This document shows, piece after piece, positions 44,627 through 53,490 of a stretch of 64,000 nucleotides of DNA (the first letter of the stretch is position 1; the number at the start of each line of letters is the position of its first letter). The stretch comes from an uncultured Piscinibacter sp. (GTDB lineage: Bacteria > Pseudomonadota > Gammaproteobacteria > Burkholderiales > Burkholderiaceae_C). The DNA lies in contig NZ_CALFYO010000015.1 in assembly GCF_937952055.1 (NCBI RefSeq), forward strand, positions 13,238 through 77,237. The letters run 5' to 3'. Below the pieces are notes generated by a model. That model ran no database searches, had not been told where the DNA came from, and saw nothing but the letters and a program-made list of their open reading frames with translations. Position numbers and translations under genes: made by a program.

Positions 44627-45685
44627 ATGAAGAGCGCGCTCGAAGGCAAGATGGTCATGCTGCACGACATGACCCTGCGCGACGGCATGCACCCCAAGCG
44701 CCACCAGATGACGCTTGACCAGATGAAGGCAGTGGCCTGCGGGCTCGACGCCGCCGGCGTGCCGCTGATCGAGGTCACCCATGGCGACGGCCTGGGCGGC
44801 AGCAGCGTCAATTACGGCTTCCCGGCCCATACCGACGAGGAATACCTGTCGACGGTGATCCCGCTGATGCAGCGGGCCAAGGTCTCGGCACTGCTGATCC
44901 CGGGCATCGGCACCGTCGATCACCTGAAGATGGCGCACGAACTCGGCGTGCACACGATCCGCGTGGCGACGCATTGCACCGAGGCCGACGTTTCCGAGCA
45001 GCACATCGGCGCCGCACGCAAGCTCGGCATGGACACGGTCGGCTTCCTGATGATGGCGCACATGAACAGCCCGGAGGGCTTGGTTGCGCAGGCGAGGCTG
45101 ATGGAGGGCTATGGCGCGAACTGCGTCTACGTCACCGACTCGGCCGGCCACATGCTGCCCGACGACGTGAAGACGCGGCTTGCCGCCGTGCGCGCGGCGC
45201 TGAAGCCCGAGACCGAGCTCGGCTTCCACGGCCACCACAACCTGGCGATGGGCGTGGCCAACAGCATCGCGGCGATCGAGGCCGGCGCAACGCGCATCGA
45301 CGCGGCCGCCGCGGGCCTGGGCGCCGGCGCTGGCAACACGCCGATGGAGGTGCTGGTGGCGGTGTGCGACCGCATGGGGATCGGGACGGGCATCGACGTC
45401 TGGAAGATCCAGGACGTGGCCGAGGACATCGTCGTGCCCTTGATGGACTTCCCGATCCGCGTCGACCGCGACGCGCTGACGCTGGGCTATGCCGGCGTCT
45501 ACGGCAGCTTCCTGCTGTTCGCCAAGCGCGCCGAGAAGAAGTACGGTGTGCCGGCGCGCGACCTGCTCGTCGAACTCGGCCGGCGCGGCATGGTCGGCGG
45601 CCAGGAGGACATGATCGAGGACACCGCGCTGACGCTGGCCCGTGCGCGCGGCCTCTCGACGCCGTCTCACGCACGGGCCGCCTGA
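44627..45685 (+). CDS. dmpG: 4-hydroxy-2-oxovalerate aldolase
   Basis: 352-residue class II (metal-dependent) aldolase of the HMG-CoA lyase-like family splitting 4-hydroxy-2-oxovalerate into pyruvate and acetaldehyde. LHDMTLRDGMHPKRHQ near the N-terminus carries metal/catalytic residues; GFHGHHNLAMGVANS supplies the two metal-binding His. Physical partner of DmpF. Preceded by GGAG. Confidence 0.96.
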   Translation: MKSALEGKMVMLHDMTLRDGMHPKRHQMTLDQMKAVACGLDAAGVPLIEVTHGDGLGGSSVNYGFPAHTDEEYLSTVIPLMQRAKVSALLIPGIGTVDHLKMAHELGVHTIRVATHCTEADVSEQHIGAARKLGMDTVGFLMMAHMNSPEGLVAQARLMEGYGANCVYVTDSAGHMLPDDVKTRLAAVRAALKPETELGFHGHHNLAMGVANSIAAIEAGATRIDAAAAGLGAGAGNTPMEVLVAVCDRMGIGTGIDVWKIQDVAEDIVVPLMDFPIRVDRDALTLGYAGVYGSFLLFAKRAEKKYGVPARDLLVELGRRGMVGGQEDMIEDTALTLARARGLSTPSHARAA

Positions 45686-45697
45686 GGAGGAGCCGCC

Positions 45698-45889
45698 ATG
45701 CCGTTCGCACAGATCTACATGCTCGAGGGACGCACGTCCGAGCAGAAGAAGGCCGTGATCGAGAAGGTCACGCAGGCGCTCGTCGAGGCGGTCGGCGCGC
45801 CGAAGGAGAACGTTCGCGTGTGGATCACGGAGGTGCCCAAGGACAGCTGGGGCATCGCCGGCACCACCGCCAAGGACCTCGGGCGGTAG
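45698..45889 (+). CDS. dmpI: 4-oxalocrotonate tautomerase
   Basis: 63-residue tautomerase with the essential N-terminal proline immediately after the initiator Met (MPFAQIYMLEGRTSEQKK). It isomerises 2-hydroxymuconate to 4-oxalocrotonate in the oxalocrotonate branch. Last gene of the operon; 12 bases after dmpG. The small hexameric fold and pathway position leave little doubt. Confidence 0.94.
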   Translation: MPFAQIYMLEGRTSEQKKAVIEKVTQALVEAVGAPKENVRVWITEVPKDSWGIAGTTAKDLGR

Positions 45890-46243
45890 ACGTCCCACGC
45901 GCCAGCGGCGGGGTGCCCGGCTCCCGCTGCCGCACGTTGCATGGCTGCCGAGCGGTCGCTGGGCGGCCCCGAGGGGCGAACCGAATCGCCGGCGGCTGGA
46001 ACCGGGCCCGCGCCAGCGACCGATCCAGACGGCGATCCCGCGGATCGCGGGCGTCTGCTCGGCGGCGATTGCGGCCGGTGGCCGTCCCACGCGCCGATGC
46101 CCTCCGAGCTCGCCCAAACGACCGCTGTCTCAAACGGTGAACTGGGACTGCCGACCCAGAGTTCCCGGCATCGCCTTGACGGCCGTTCCGGCCGTCGGGC
46201 TGCGACCCCGGCCGCGCCCAGCGGCGTGCGTCGTCTCACGTCA
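45890..46243. other. Gene-free gap after the dmp operon
   Basis: No convincing gene. It contains a hairpin CCCGCG-GAT-CGCGGG at 46037-46051, a stronger one at 46178-46196 and a 13-base direct repeat (CGTCCCACGCGCC at 45891-45903 and 46083-46095). Confidence 0.5.
46178..46196 (+). terminator. Hairpin between the convergent dmpI and 46244-46645 genes
   Basis: Perfect seven-base stem GACGGCC-GTTCC-GGCCGTC. It lies between convergent transcripts (dmpI to the left, the exported protein gene on the other strand), where a terminator is expected. No long T-run, so it may be Rho-assisted. Confidence 0.4.
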
Positions 46244-46645
46244 TCAGCGCAGCGTCCACCTGAAACTGCGCGGTGCCGGCTCGCCGGCACGCCGGATCTG
46301 CAATTCGATCGCCGCCGGGCGCGGCTCGATCGGCGCGAAGACGAGCACGCCCTCGCGATGATGCCCGCCAGGGCCGTCGCCGCGCCAGGCCTCGGGCGCA
46401 TGGCGCCGGCCGCTGTCGTCGACGAGCGCGGCCGTAGCCGCGAGGTCGTCGGTCAGCGCCTGCACGTGGGTGTTCAGCCTGACCTCGAACTCCCATGGCT
46501 TGGCGCTGCCCAGTTCGCGCGGCGTCACGGTCACCGTCACGGCCTGCAGGTTGCTGGTACGCGCCGGCAGCGAGGCCCCTGCCAGCGTCAGCGCCGACCC
46601 CGCGAGGGCGACGGCGAGCGCGACGATCAGACGGGTACGGCGCAT
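46244..46645 (-). CDS. Exported hypothetical protein
   Basis: 133 residues with a likely signal peptide (MRRTRLIVALAVALAGSALT, cleavage near residue 28) and a beta-rich remainder; no family recognised. Its start overlaps the membrane-protein gene upstream by 19 bases, so they form a two-gene unit. The pair may act together in the envelope; function unknown. Confidence 0.7.
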   Translation of the reverse strand: MRRTRLIVALAVALAGSALTLAGASLPARTSNLQAVTVTVTPRELGSAKPWEFEVRLNTHVQALTDDLAATAALVDDSGRRHAPEAWRGDGPGGHHREGVLVFAPIEPRPAAIELQIRRAGEPAPRSFRWTLR

Positions 46646-47079
46646 CGTGCATGCTCCCTGGATGCCTGCCGAACCTTGGGCAGGATGTAGGCGATGCCCG
46701 CGAGGTTGAAGGCCAGGCCGACCCAGAAGAACTCCACCTGGTACTGGGCGGCAAGCGTCACCAGGCCGGTGGCACCGAGCACCGGCAGGATGTTTGTGAG
46801 GTAGTGGGCGCAGCAGGAGATCATCGCGGCGGTCGACGTCGTTCCCGAGATCGCCACCACCTTTCGCGACGCCGACGATCCGGCGACGAGCCGGCGCAGG
46901 TAGGTGTACAGGCCCATCTGCACACCGAAGCCCGCGGCCAGGCCGACGAGGAAGATCCAGTAGGTGGCGAACTGCTCGAGCGCGTACGCCCGACCCGACA
47001 GCAGGCCCACCGCGACGAAGTAGACGAGCAGCAGCAGCACGGACGCCGCGACCGCGGTGGCGATGGCTCTGGTCTTCAT
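46627..47079 (-). CDS. Conserved membrane protein with a Cys-Cys-Ala-His motif
   Basis: 150 residues with three or four hydrophobic segments. After the first helix (VAASVLLLLVYFVAVGLL) comes FGVQMGLYTYLRRLV and then the conserved-looking MISCCAHYLTNILPVLG, followed by VEFFWVGLAFNLAGIAYIL. The Cys-Cys-Ala-His motif in a membrane helix suggests metal binding or transport, but this was not matched to a named family. ATG at 47079 is preferred over the longer open frame to 47274. Confidence 0.75.
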   Translation of the reverse strand: MKTRAIATAVAASVLLLLVYFVAVGLLSGRAYALEQFATYWIFLVGLAAGFGVQMGLYTYLRRLVAGSSASRKVVAISGTTSTAAMISCCAHYLTNILPVLGATGLVTLAAQYQVEFFWVGLAFNLAGIAYILPKVRQASREHARCAVPV

Positions 47080-47733
47080 CGTGTGATCCTCCAGTCGTTT
47101 CGCGCCCGGCGAACCGCTTGGACGCCTGGATGCATCGTAGGTGCCGTGCGCGTCCGAAGCTTGAGGACCGTCAATGCCTGCAGGGGGGGCGATCGACACG
47201 GCGCCAAAGTCCGGCGCAAACGCCGACCACGCACTCGCGCTCGACAGCTTCGATTGGCACCCAGTCGGCTGCATTGCGGCAGTCCGATCACGACCGCAGA
47301 TGTCTCCTCAGGGTCGGGAGTGCCAGCTCGCCCCGAGCGAAACCAGTCCTTCACTGCCGGCTCGCCTCCCCCCATCGCCGAGTACCCGGTCTCGAAGGTC
47401 AAGCGGTCGTACGCGAAGTCAGTCGTTGAGTGACCGGTGACGGCAACCGCCACCTTTGCGCGCGCTGGCCACGAGTGACTCGGTTCAGTCTTGAACGTAC
47501 GTGGCCAGTACTCTTGCTGTCTTGGGGCACCCACGCACTTTCCCGGCCTAGTGGGTGTCTTCAACCAGTCCCTGTGATCGTCCTTCGTTACAGTGGCGGT
47601 TGGTGACGCCGAGCTTCTTGGCCGCACCACCGCCGAATCGACACCTAGTTGCCCCACAGGCGGACAAACGCGGTGCAAAAGCGGGGCGATAAGGGCCCGG
47701 ATTTGACGCTTAGTTGCCAAAACCCAACGACGA
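47080..47733. other. Gene-poor stretch of about 650 bases
   Basis: No supported gene on either strand: long frames here lack recognisable family features. The region is visibly less GC-rich than its surroundings in 47440-47740 and carries the octamer TAGTTGCC twice (47646-47653 and 47711-47718). It may hold promoters for the membrane-protein gene and the MBL gene, or be a worn remnant of foreign DNA. Confidence 0.5.
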
Positions 47734-48375
47734 ATGAGCTTCAAGTACCGCACCATCCCCGTCACGCCCTTCCAGCAGAACTGCTCGCTGGTGTGGGACG
47801 ACGCGACCGGCCAAGCCGCCGTGATCGACCCCGGCGGCGACCTTGACGTGCTGCTCGCCGCCGTGCAGGAACTCGGCCTGACGCTCGAGCAGATCTGGCT
47901 CACCCACGCGCACATCGACCACGCCGGGGCCACCGGCACGCTGGCGCGCACGCAGGGCCTGCCGATCGTCGGGCCGCACGAGGCCGACCAGTTCTGGATC
48001 GACGCCCTGCCCCAGCAGAGCCGCATGTTCGGCTTTCCCGCGGCCGAGGCCTTCACGCCGACGCGCTGGCTGCACGACGGCGACACCGTGCGCATCGGCG
48101 GCTGCGAGCTGCAGGTGCGCCACTGCCCGGGGCACACGCCGGGCCACGTGGTGTTCTACGAGCCGACGACGAAGCACGCGTTCGTCGGCGATGTGCTGTT
48201 CGCCGGCAGCATCGGCCGCACCGACTTTCCTCAGGGTGACTTCGACACGCTGGTGCGCTCGATCACCACGCGGCTGTGGCCGCTCGGCGACGACGTGCGC
48301 TTCACGCCGGGACACGGCCCGCAGAGCAGCTTCGGCCACGAGCGGCGCAGCAACCCCTTCGTCGGTGGCACCTGA
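47734..48375 (+). CDS. MBL-fold metallo-hydrolase (glyoxalase II-like, YcbL type)
   Basis: 213-residue zinc metallo-hydrolase. THAHIDHAG gives the HxHxDH motif; the remaining ligands are in HCPGHTPGHVVFY (His), FVGDVLFAGSIGRTDFP (Asp) and FTPGHGPQS (His). It resembles the YcbL group of glyoxalase II-like hydrolases, which act on glutathione thioesters. ATG at 47734 (MSFKYRTIPVTPFQQN) is the family start. Confidence 0.93.
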   Translation: MSFKYRTIPVTPFQQNCSLVWDDATGQAAVIDPGGDLDVLLAAVQELGLTLEQIWLTHAHIDHAGATGTLARTQGLPIVGPHEADQFWIDALPQQSRMFGFPAAEAFTPTRWLHDGDTVRIGGCELQVRHCPGHTPGHVVFYEPTTKHAFVGDVLFAGSIGRTDFPQGDFDTLVRSITTRLWPLGDDVRFTPGHGPQSSFGHERRSNPFVGGT

Positions 48376-48480
48376 GGCGCGCCGACCGGGCGTGAATATT
48401 CACCGCACGGACGTACGACTGTTGCCTAAGCTCACCTCGAACGGCACCGCGCACGCGGCGCCATCGAGGAGGAGCCTGCC

Positions 48481-49203
48481 ATGCTGGAACTCTTGACCCG
48501 CACCGGCCCCGCCGGCGCCGCGAGCCCCGCGACGACTTCCGCACGGGGCACACCCTATCTCGGACCCGAGCGGCGCAGCGCCTCGGTCGCCTGCTGGCGC
48601 TGGCTGTCGGCGGCGCTCGACGAGATCGACTACGGCATCGTGCTGCTGGGCACGGACGGCCGCGTGCAGCATGCCAATCAGGTCGCGCTCGCCGAATTCG
48701 ACGCGCAGCACCCGCTGCTGCTGTCCTTCGGCGAACTGCGCGCCCGCCGTGGCTGCGACGCACAGGCCCTGCTCGGCGCGCTGCACGACGCGCAAGGCCG
48801 CGGCCTGCGCCGGCTGCTCACGCTCGGCGAAGGCGCGCAGCAGGTCAGCGCATCGGTGGTGCCGCTGACCACGCCGGGCGGCACGCTGGTGATCCTCGGC
48901 AAGCGCAAGGTCAGCGCCGAACTCGCGGTGCAGGGCTTCGCGCGACTGCATCGTCTGACCGGTGGCGAGTCGCGCGTCCTCACGGCGCTGTGCGGCGGCG
49001 CGCGGCCGCTCGAGGTGGCGCGCGAGCACGGCGTCGCACTCAGCACGGTGCGCTCGCAGATCAGCAGCATCCGGCTGAAGACCGGCGCCGCGAGCATCCG
49101 CGAGCTGCTCGCACAGGTGGCGAGGCTGCCGCCGCTGATGGGCAGGCTGCGCAGCAGCCCCGATCGGCTGGGATCGCTGCTCGAGGACCTCGCGCGGCAC
49201 TGA
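48481..49203 (+). CDS. LuxR-type (GerE) transcriptional regulator with an N-terminal sensory domain
   Basis: 240 residues. The N-terminal half (about 20-150) is PAS-like (VLLGTDGRVQHANQVALAEF); the C-terminal helix-turn-helix, LTGGESRVLTALCGG followed by STVRSQISSIRLKTGAAS, is GerE-type. Effector unknown. AGGAGG lies upstream of the ATG. It is followed by a Crp-family gene 58 bases away. Confidence 0.88.
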   Translation: MLELLTRTGPAGAASPATTSARGTPYLGPERRSASVACWRWLSAALDEIDYGIVLLGTDGRVQHANQVALAEFDAQHPLLLSFGELRARRGCDAQALLGALHDAQGRGLRRLLTLGEGAQQVSASVVPLTTPGGTLVILGKRKVSAELAVQGFARLHRLTGGESRVLTALCGGARPLEVAREHGVALSTVRSQISSIRLKTGAASIRELLAQVARLPPLMGRLRSSPDRLGSLLEDLARH

Positions 49204-49261
49204 GCGCACCGCTAGCATCGCGACGGCGACCAGGGCCCTTGGCGGGCCGGCCGCCCGCCCG

Positions 49262-49918
49262 ATGTCTCACCCGCCCGATGCGGCCGACGCCGCATTGCTC
49301 GCCGCACTGCCGCCATCGCTGCGCCTGCTCGCGCAGCGCGGCGAGATCAAGCGCTTCCGCAAGGACCAGCACCTGATCGAGGAGGGCACGCACGGCGACA
49401 CGCTGTTCGTCATCCTCGCCGGGCGGCTGCGCGCCTATTCGGCCGACGAGCGCGGCCGCGAGATCGTCTACGGCATCTACGGCCCCGGCGAGTACATCGG
49501 CGAGATGAGCCTGGACGGCGGTCCGCGCTCGGCCTCGGTGGCGGCGCTGGAGCCCGCCGTGTGCGCCGTGATCACCCGGCACACCCTGCACGAGCACATC
49601 GCAGCGCACCCGCCGTTCGCGTTCGAGCTGATCGCGCGCGTCATCGGCCGCGCTCGGCTGGCCACGCAGAGCGCGCGCGACCTCGCGCTGCTCGACGCCT
49701 ACACGCGCGTGGCGCGGCTGCTCGAGTCCCTGGCAGCGCCGCAGCCCGACGGCAGCGCGCTGATCGCCGGTCGGCTCACCCATGCCGAGATCGCCGCCCG
49801 CGTCGGCTGCTCGCGCGAGATGGTCAGCCGCCTGCTGAAGGACCTGGAGCGTGGCCGCTACCTGGCCGCCGAGGGCAGCGGCTGGCGGCTGGCGCGGAGC
49901 CTGCCGCGGCGCTGGTGA
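49262..49918 (+). CDS. Crp/Fnr-family transcriptional regulator
   Basis: 218 residues. cNMP-binding fold at about 15-130 with GEYIGEMSLDGGPRSASVA (phosphate-cassette-like, Arg and Ser present), then a winged helix-turn-helix (LTHAEIAARVGCSREMVSRL). Cysteines for an Fnr-type iron-sulfur cluster are not seen, so a nucleotide or other ligand is more likely. It is convergent with the M48 protease gene; a hairpin lies between the stops. Confidence 0.92.
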   Translation: MSHPPDAADAALLAALPPSLRLLAQRGEIKRFRKDQHLIEEGTHGDTLFVILAGRLRAYSADERGREIVYGIYGPGEYIGEMSLDGGPRSASVAALEPAVCAVITRHTLHEHIAAHPPFAFELIARVIGRARLATQSARDLALLDAYTRVARLLESLAAPQPDGSALIAGRLTHAEIAARVGCSREMVSRLLKDLERGRYLAAEGSGWRLARSLPRRW

Positions 49919-49920
49919 GC

Positions 49921-49938
49921 CCGCGCCTGCGGGCGCGG
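49921..49938. terminator. Hairpin between the convergent crp-like and M48 genes
   Basis: CCGCGCC-TGCG-GGCGCGG, a seven-base stem in the 36-base gap between stops. Candidate bidirectional terminator; no T-run. Confidence 0.4.
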
Positions 49939-49954
49939 CCGGGGCGGTCGCCGT

Positions 49955-50863
49955 TCAGCTCTTCTTCGGCGGCGCGAAGCGCTGCGTCGGCCGCGGCGCG
50001 CGCTCGTACAAGGGCTGCACCTTGGGCAGGTTGACCTGGATGTCGCGGATGCGCGTGGGGCCGGAGGGGTGCGTGCTCATAAACTGCGGCGGCGCGCCCT
50101 TCGAGGCCTCGGCCATCTTCTGCCAGAGCGTCACGCCGGCGTGTGGGTCGTAGCCGGCGCGCGCGGCGAGCTCGATGCCGATCAGGTCGGCCTCGGACTC
50201 GTCCTCGCGGCTGAACCTCAGCGTGAGCAGCTGGCCACCCATGCTCAGCAGCGTGTCGCCGGTGCTGCCCAGGCCGAGCATGGCCGACAGCGCGCTGACG
50301 CCGATCTTCGTCGCCGCCGTCTTGCCCATGCGCTCGCGCGCGTGCTCGCGCAGCGCATGCGCCGCCTCGTGGCCCATGATCATGGCGACTTCGTCGTCGT
50401 CGAGCTGCAGGTTCTGCAGGATGCCGAAGTAGAAGGCGATCTTGCCGCCCGGCATGCAGAAGGCATTGAGCTCCTTGCTGCCGATCAGGCTGACCTCCCA
50501 GTCCCACTGCCGTGCGCGCGGGTTCCACTCGTGGGTGTGCGGGATGATGCGCTGGGCGATGCTGCGCAGGCGCACCAGCTGCGGGTGGTTGTCCGGTGCC
50601 AGCGCCTTCTGCGACGCGGCCGACTGGCGCATCTGCTGGTACTGCGCCGCCGCCGCCTGCTCCACCTGCTCGGCCGAGACCAGCTTGGAGAAGCTCGAGC
50701 GCGGCCCGACATCCACGCCCTCGCGCGAGAACGCCGGCAGCGCGGCCGCCGCGAGCAGGCCACCGGTGAACAACCGGCGCGAGTGCAGCGCACAGCGGCA
50801 GCCGCGCACATGGACCATCGCGGGCAGGGGAACCTCGGCGTCGGTGGAGAAGCGCTCGTTCAT
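49955..50863 (-). CDS. M48-family metalloprotease
   Basis: 302-residue zinc protease of the HtpX/BepA-like M48 family. Signal peptide or membrane anchor at about residues 30-48 (LFTGGLLAAAALPAFS). HExxH is seen as MGHEAAHAL and the third zinc ligand region as SREDESEADLIGIELAARAG. Probably periplasmic, in outer-membrane protein quality control. Followed by no neighbour of known linked function. Confidence 0.93.
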   Translation of the reverse strand: MNERFSTDAEVPLPAMVHVRGCRCALHSRRLFTGGLLAAAALPAFSREGVDVGPRSSFSKLVSAEQVEQAAAAQYQQMRQSAASQKALAPDNHPQLVRLRSIAQRIIPHTHEWNPRARQWDWEVSLIGSKELNAFCMPGGKIAFYFGILQNLQLDDDEVAMIMGHEAAHALREHARERMGKTAATKIGVSALSAMLGLGSTGDTLLSMGGQLLTLRFSREDESEADLIGIELAARAGYDPHAGVTLWQKMAEASKGAPPQFMSTHPSGPTRIRDIQVNLPKVQPLYERAPRPTQRFAPPKKS

Positions 50864-50885
50864 GGGGGCGAATTTACGGCAGCGC

Positions 50886-52538
50886 TCAATCGTCGGCGCC
50901 GCGTGCGGTTATCGGGTCGGCTTCGAGGGCGCGCACCGCAGCGCGCAGCCACCAGAGCATCCACAACGCCGGCAGCGCCGCCACAGTCGACACGACGAAG
51001 AAGCTCGGCCAGCCGATCGTCTCCGTCAGCACGCCTGCCAGCGGCCCCACCCACACGCGGCCGACCGACGCGAATGCCGAGAGCAGCGCGAACTGCGTGG
51101 CGGTGAAGCGCTGGTTGCACAGGCTCATGAGGAAGGCGACGAAGGCCGCCGTGCCCATGCCCCCGGAGAGGTTCTCGAAGGCGATCACCATCAGCAGGCC
51201 GCCGTCCACCGGCGTGGCGGCGGCGAGCTGCACGAAGCCCCAGTCGAAGGCCGGGATGACGAGCCCCGGCATCAGGCCCTTGCCGCTCACCGCCAGCCAC
51301 CAGAAGCCGAGGTTGCTGGCCATCTGCAGCACGCCGAACAACAGCAGCGAGCGCCACAGGCCGAGCTGGAGCATCAGCGCGCCGCCGAGCAGCGCGCCGC
51401 CGATGGTCAGCCACAGGCCGATCACCTTGTTGACCACGCCCACCTCGGCCGGCGCGAAGGCCATGCTCTTGAGAAGGAAAGGCGTCATCAGCGAGCCGGC
51501 GAAGGCGTCGCCGAGCTTGTACAGCACGATGAAGAGCAGGAAGGCCGCCGCGCCGGGCTGCGCGAAGTAGCTGGCCAGCCCCGACAGCAGCGTCTCGAAT
51601 CGCGCGCGCCGCGCCGCCCAGGCGGCCAGCGGCAGCGTGAGTGCGATGCCGGCCAGAAGCACGAGCAGGTCGACCCACTTGGCGGCGAGCGAACCGGCCG
51701 GCGCGTCGAGCAGGGTGCGCAGCAGCGGTCCGACCAGCCGGTCGGTGGCGACGGCGCCCGCCACGACCGCGGCGACGACTGCCGCGAAGCCGATCAGGTC
51801 GTGGCGCGCCACGCTCCTGGGCACGGCCGCCATCGCCAGGCGCGGCAGCAGCAGCGCCGACAGCAGCGCCGCGCCGACCATCAGGCCGGCCATGAAGCGG
51901 TAGACCTCCGGCCAGCTCCAGCCGCCGCCTTGTGCCGGGTCGGTCCAGATCAGCGCCAGGCCACCGGAGACGATCATCGCGAGGCGATAGCCAAGCACGT
52001 TCAGCGACGAACCGAGGCCGCGCTCGGCAGCTGGCAGCAGGTCGGTGCGATAGGCGTCGATGACCACGTCCTGCGACGCCGACACGAAGGCCACCGCCAC
52101 GGCCAGCAGCGCGAAGGCGCGCGTTGCGTCGCCGGGTGCGGTGGCGGCCATGGCCATCAGCGCGCCGGCCAGCCCGAGCTGCGTCAGCACCAGCCAGCCG
52201 CGCCGCCGACCGAGCCAGGGCAGCTCGAAGCGGTCCATCAGCGGCGCCCAGAGGAACTTGAAGGTGTAGGGCAGGCCGACCAGGCCGAGGAAGCCGATGG
52301 TGGCGACGTCCAGGCCCTCCATGCTGAGCCAGGCCTGCATGGCCTGGCCGGTCAGGGCCAGCGGCAGCCCGGAGGCGAAGCCCAGCAGCGTGACCGCGGC
52401 GAGCCTGTGCCACGCCGCCAGGCGCTGCGACAGACTGGAGTGGTTGGAAGGGGTGGAGTGCAAGACGTTGGCGCCGATTTCTCTGCAGGTGACGTGGACG
52501 GAAATCCTGCCCCGCGAGACGGTTCCCGGCGAAGGCAT
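50886..52538 (-). CDS. ampG: AmpG-like MFS permease (muropeptide transporter)
   Basis: About 550 residues with 12-14 hydrophobic helices. The AmpG/PAT signature FASGLPLALTGQAMQAWL and SASQDVVIDAYRTDLLP, FENLSGGMGTAAFVAFLMSL and CNQRFTATQFALLSA are family features. It imports GlcNAc-anhydroMurNAc peptides for cell-wall recycling and feeds AmpC induction. Start: ATG at 52538, with GAGG upstream, is chosen; an upstream ATG at 52577 and a TTG at about 52463 are also possible. Gene name is by family and not proof of function. Confidence 0.85.
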   Translation of the reverse strand: MPSPGTVSRGRISVHVTCREIGANVLHSTPSNHSSLSQRLAAWHRLAAVTLLGFASGLPLALTGQAMQAWLSMEGLDVATIGFLGLVGLPYTFKFLWAPLMDRFELPWLGRRRGWLVLTQLGLAGALMAMAATAPGDATRAFALLAVAVAFVSASQDVVIDAYRTDLLPAAERGLGSSLNVLGYRLAMIVSGGLALIWTDPAQGGGWSWPEVYRFMAGLMVGAALLSALLLPRLAMAAVPRSVARHDLIGFAAVVAAVVAGAVATDRLVGPLLRTLLDAPAGSLAAKWVDLLVLLAGIALTLPLAAWAARRARFETLLSGLASYFAQPGAAAFLLFIVLYKLGDAFAGSLMTPFLLKSMAFAPAEVGVVNKVIGLWLTIGGALLGGALMLQLGLWRSLLLFGVLQMASNLGFWWLAVSGKGLMPGLVIPAFDWGFVQLAAATPVDGGLLMVIAFENLSGGMGTAAFVAFLMSLCNQRFTATQFALLSAFASVGRVWVGPLAGVLTETIGWPSFFVVSTVAALPALWMLWWLRAAVRALEADPITARGADD

Positions 52539-52627
52539 GTTCCGCCTCACGCCATCGCTCCCGGGGGCTTGCCGCACTTCGTGCGGGCCCGGCAGCGTAC
52601 CCTACCCGAGATGCCGGCGCGCTCGCG

Positions 52628-53470
52628 CTAGGAACCCGGCGACTGCGTCCCTTGCCGCTCGATCGCCTGGGCCAGCGCGAGCAGCCGCTCGCGCGGCAAC
52701 TCGCCGACGATCGCGTAGCCGCAGGAAGGGCGGCCGGGGCCCGCGCCCTCGACCCAGTAGAACAGGCCGGTGCGGCCTTGCTGCTCGTAGCGGAACGACG
52801 CCGGCGTGCCGTCCTCCGGCTTGCGCAGGTAGATCGTCACGCGCAGCGGCTGCGCGCCGGGAGGCACCTCGCCGATGGCCTGGTACATGAGCTGCGCGCT
52901 CGGCCCCTTGGCGTCGGGCAGCAGCCGGCCGCCGACCAGTTCGAAGCCCTGGGCGCGCAGGTCGAACAGCTTCACCGGCATCTCCAGCCGGCGCGTCAGC
53001 CAGTTCGCCAGGTGCTCCTCCTGCGCCTTCACTTCGACGGGATGGCGCACCTCGGGCACGTAGACGCTGTGCGCCACGGCGGCACGCTGCACCCAGGCCT
53101 GGCCGTTCGCGGGGACCGCCGCCAGCGTGGCCACCGGACGCTCGACGCGCCACACCAGCGCCGCGCCGACCGCGCCGCCGAGCGTGAACACCGCCACCGC
53201 CGCCGCCCAGCGCTGCCAGCCTGCGAAGGGCCCGTCGGCGCGTGCCGGGCTGCGATTCCACACCACCTGTTGCAGCCGCTGCGGCACCGGCTCGGCCAGC
53301 ACGCCGTCCACTCGCGCGCGCAGCGCGTCGCGGTCGGCGGCCCACAGGCGCACACGCGCCGCGTCTTCGGGATGCTCGCGCAGCCAGGTTTCGACGCGGG
53401 CGCGCTCGTCCCCGTCGAGCTCGTCGTCGAGCCAGGCGCTGAGCAGGGTGTCGGACATCGAGGGGTTCAT
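52628..53470 (-). CDS. Transmembrane anti-sigma factor
   Basis: 280 residues. Cytoplasmic N-terminus with an anti-sigma-like helical start (LLSAWLDDELDGDERARVET), one transmembrane helix near residues 84-106 (WAAAVAVFTLGGAVGAALVW) and a periplasmic C-terminal domain (RLEMPVKLFDLRAQGFELVG, then LMYQAIGEVPPG). It lies directly downstream of the ECF sigma gene, with 20 bases between, and would hold that sigma inactive at the membrane until a stimulus. Confidence 0.9.
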   Translation of the reverse strand: MNPSMSDTLLSAWLDDELDGDERARVETWLREHPEDAARVRLWAADRDALRARVDGVLAEPVPQRLQQVVWNRSPARADGPFAGWQRWAAAVAVFTLGGAVGAALVWRVERPVATLAAVPANGQAWVQRAAVAHSVYVPEVRHPVEVKAQEEHLANWLTRRLEMPVKLFDLRAQGFELVGGRLLPDAKGPSAQLMYQAIGEVPPGAQPLRVTIYLRKPEDGTPASFRYEQQGRTGLFYWVEGAGPGRPSCGYAIVGELPRERLLALAQAIERQGTQSPGS

Positions 53471-53490
53471 GACAGGCGTGTTCCTGCGGT

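Noticed and set aside
45903..45929. CAGCGG...CCGCTG as the dmp operon terminator
   Set aside because: Only a six-base stem with a 15-base loop and no T-run; the hairpin at 46178 is stronger.
45891..46095. 13-base direct repeat CGTCCCACGCGCC as a transposition footprint
   Set aside because: GC-rich repeats of this size arise easily here; no transposase or inverted ends were found.
43679..46117. 812-codon minus-strand frame antisense to dmpF, dmpG and dmpI
   Set aside because: The plus-strand genes are unambiguous and the antisense product is His/Asp/Leu-rich with no domain.
47646..47718. Repeated TAGTTGCC octamers as an integron-like or phage attachment site
   Set aside because: No recombinase gene nearby and no imperfect core inverted repeats as in attC; an eight-base repeat can occur by chance.
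50442..52631. 729-codon plus-strand frame opposite the AmpG-like gene
   Set aside because: Antisense shadow; the minus-strand product has clear membrane helices and AmpG motifs.
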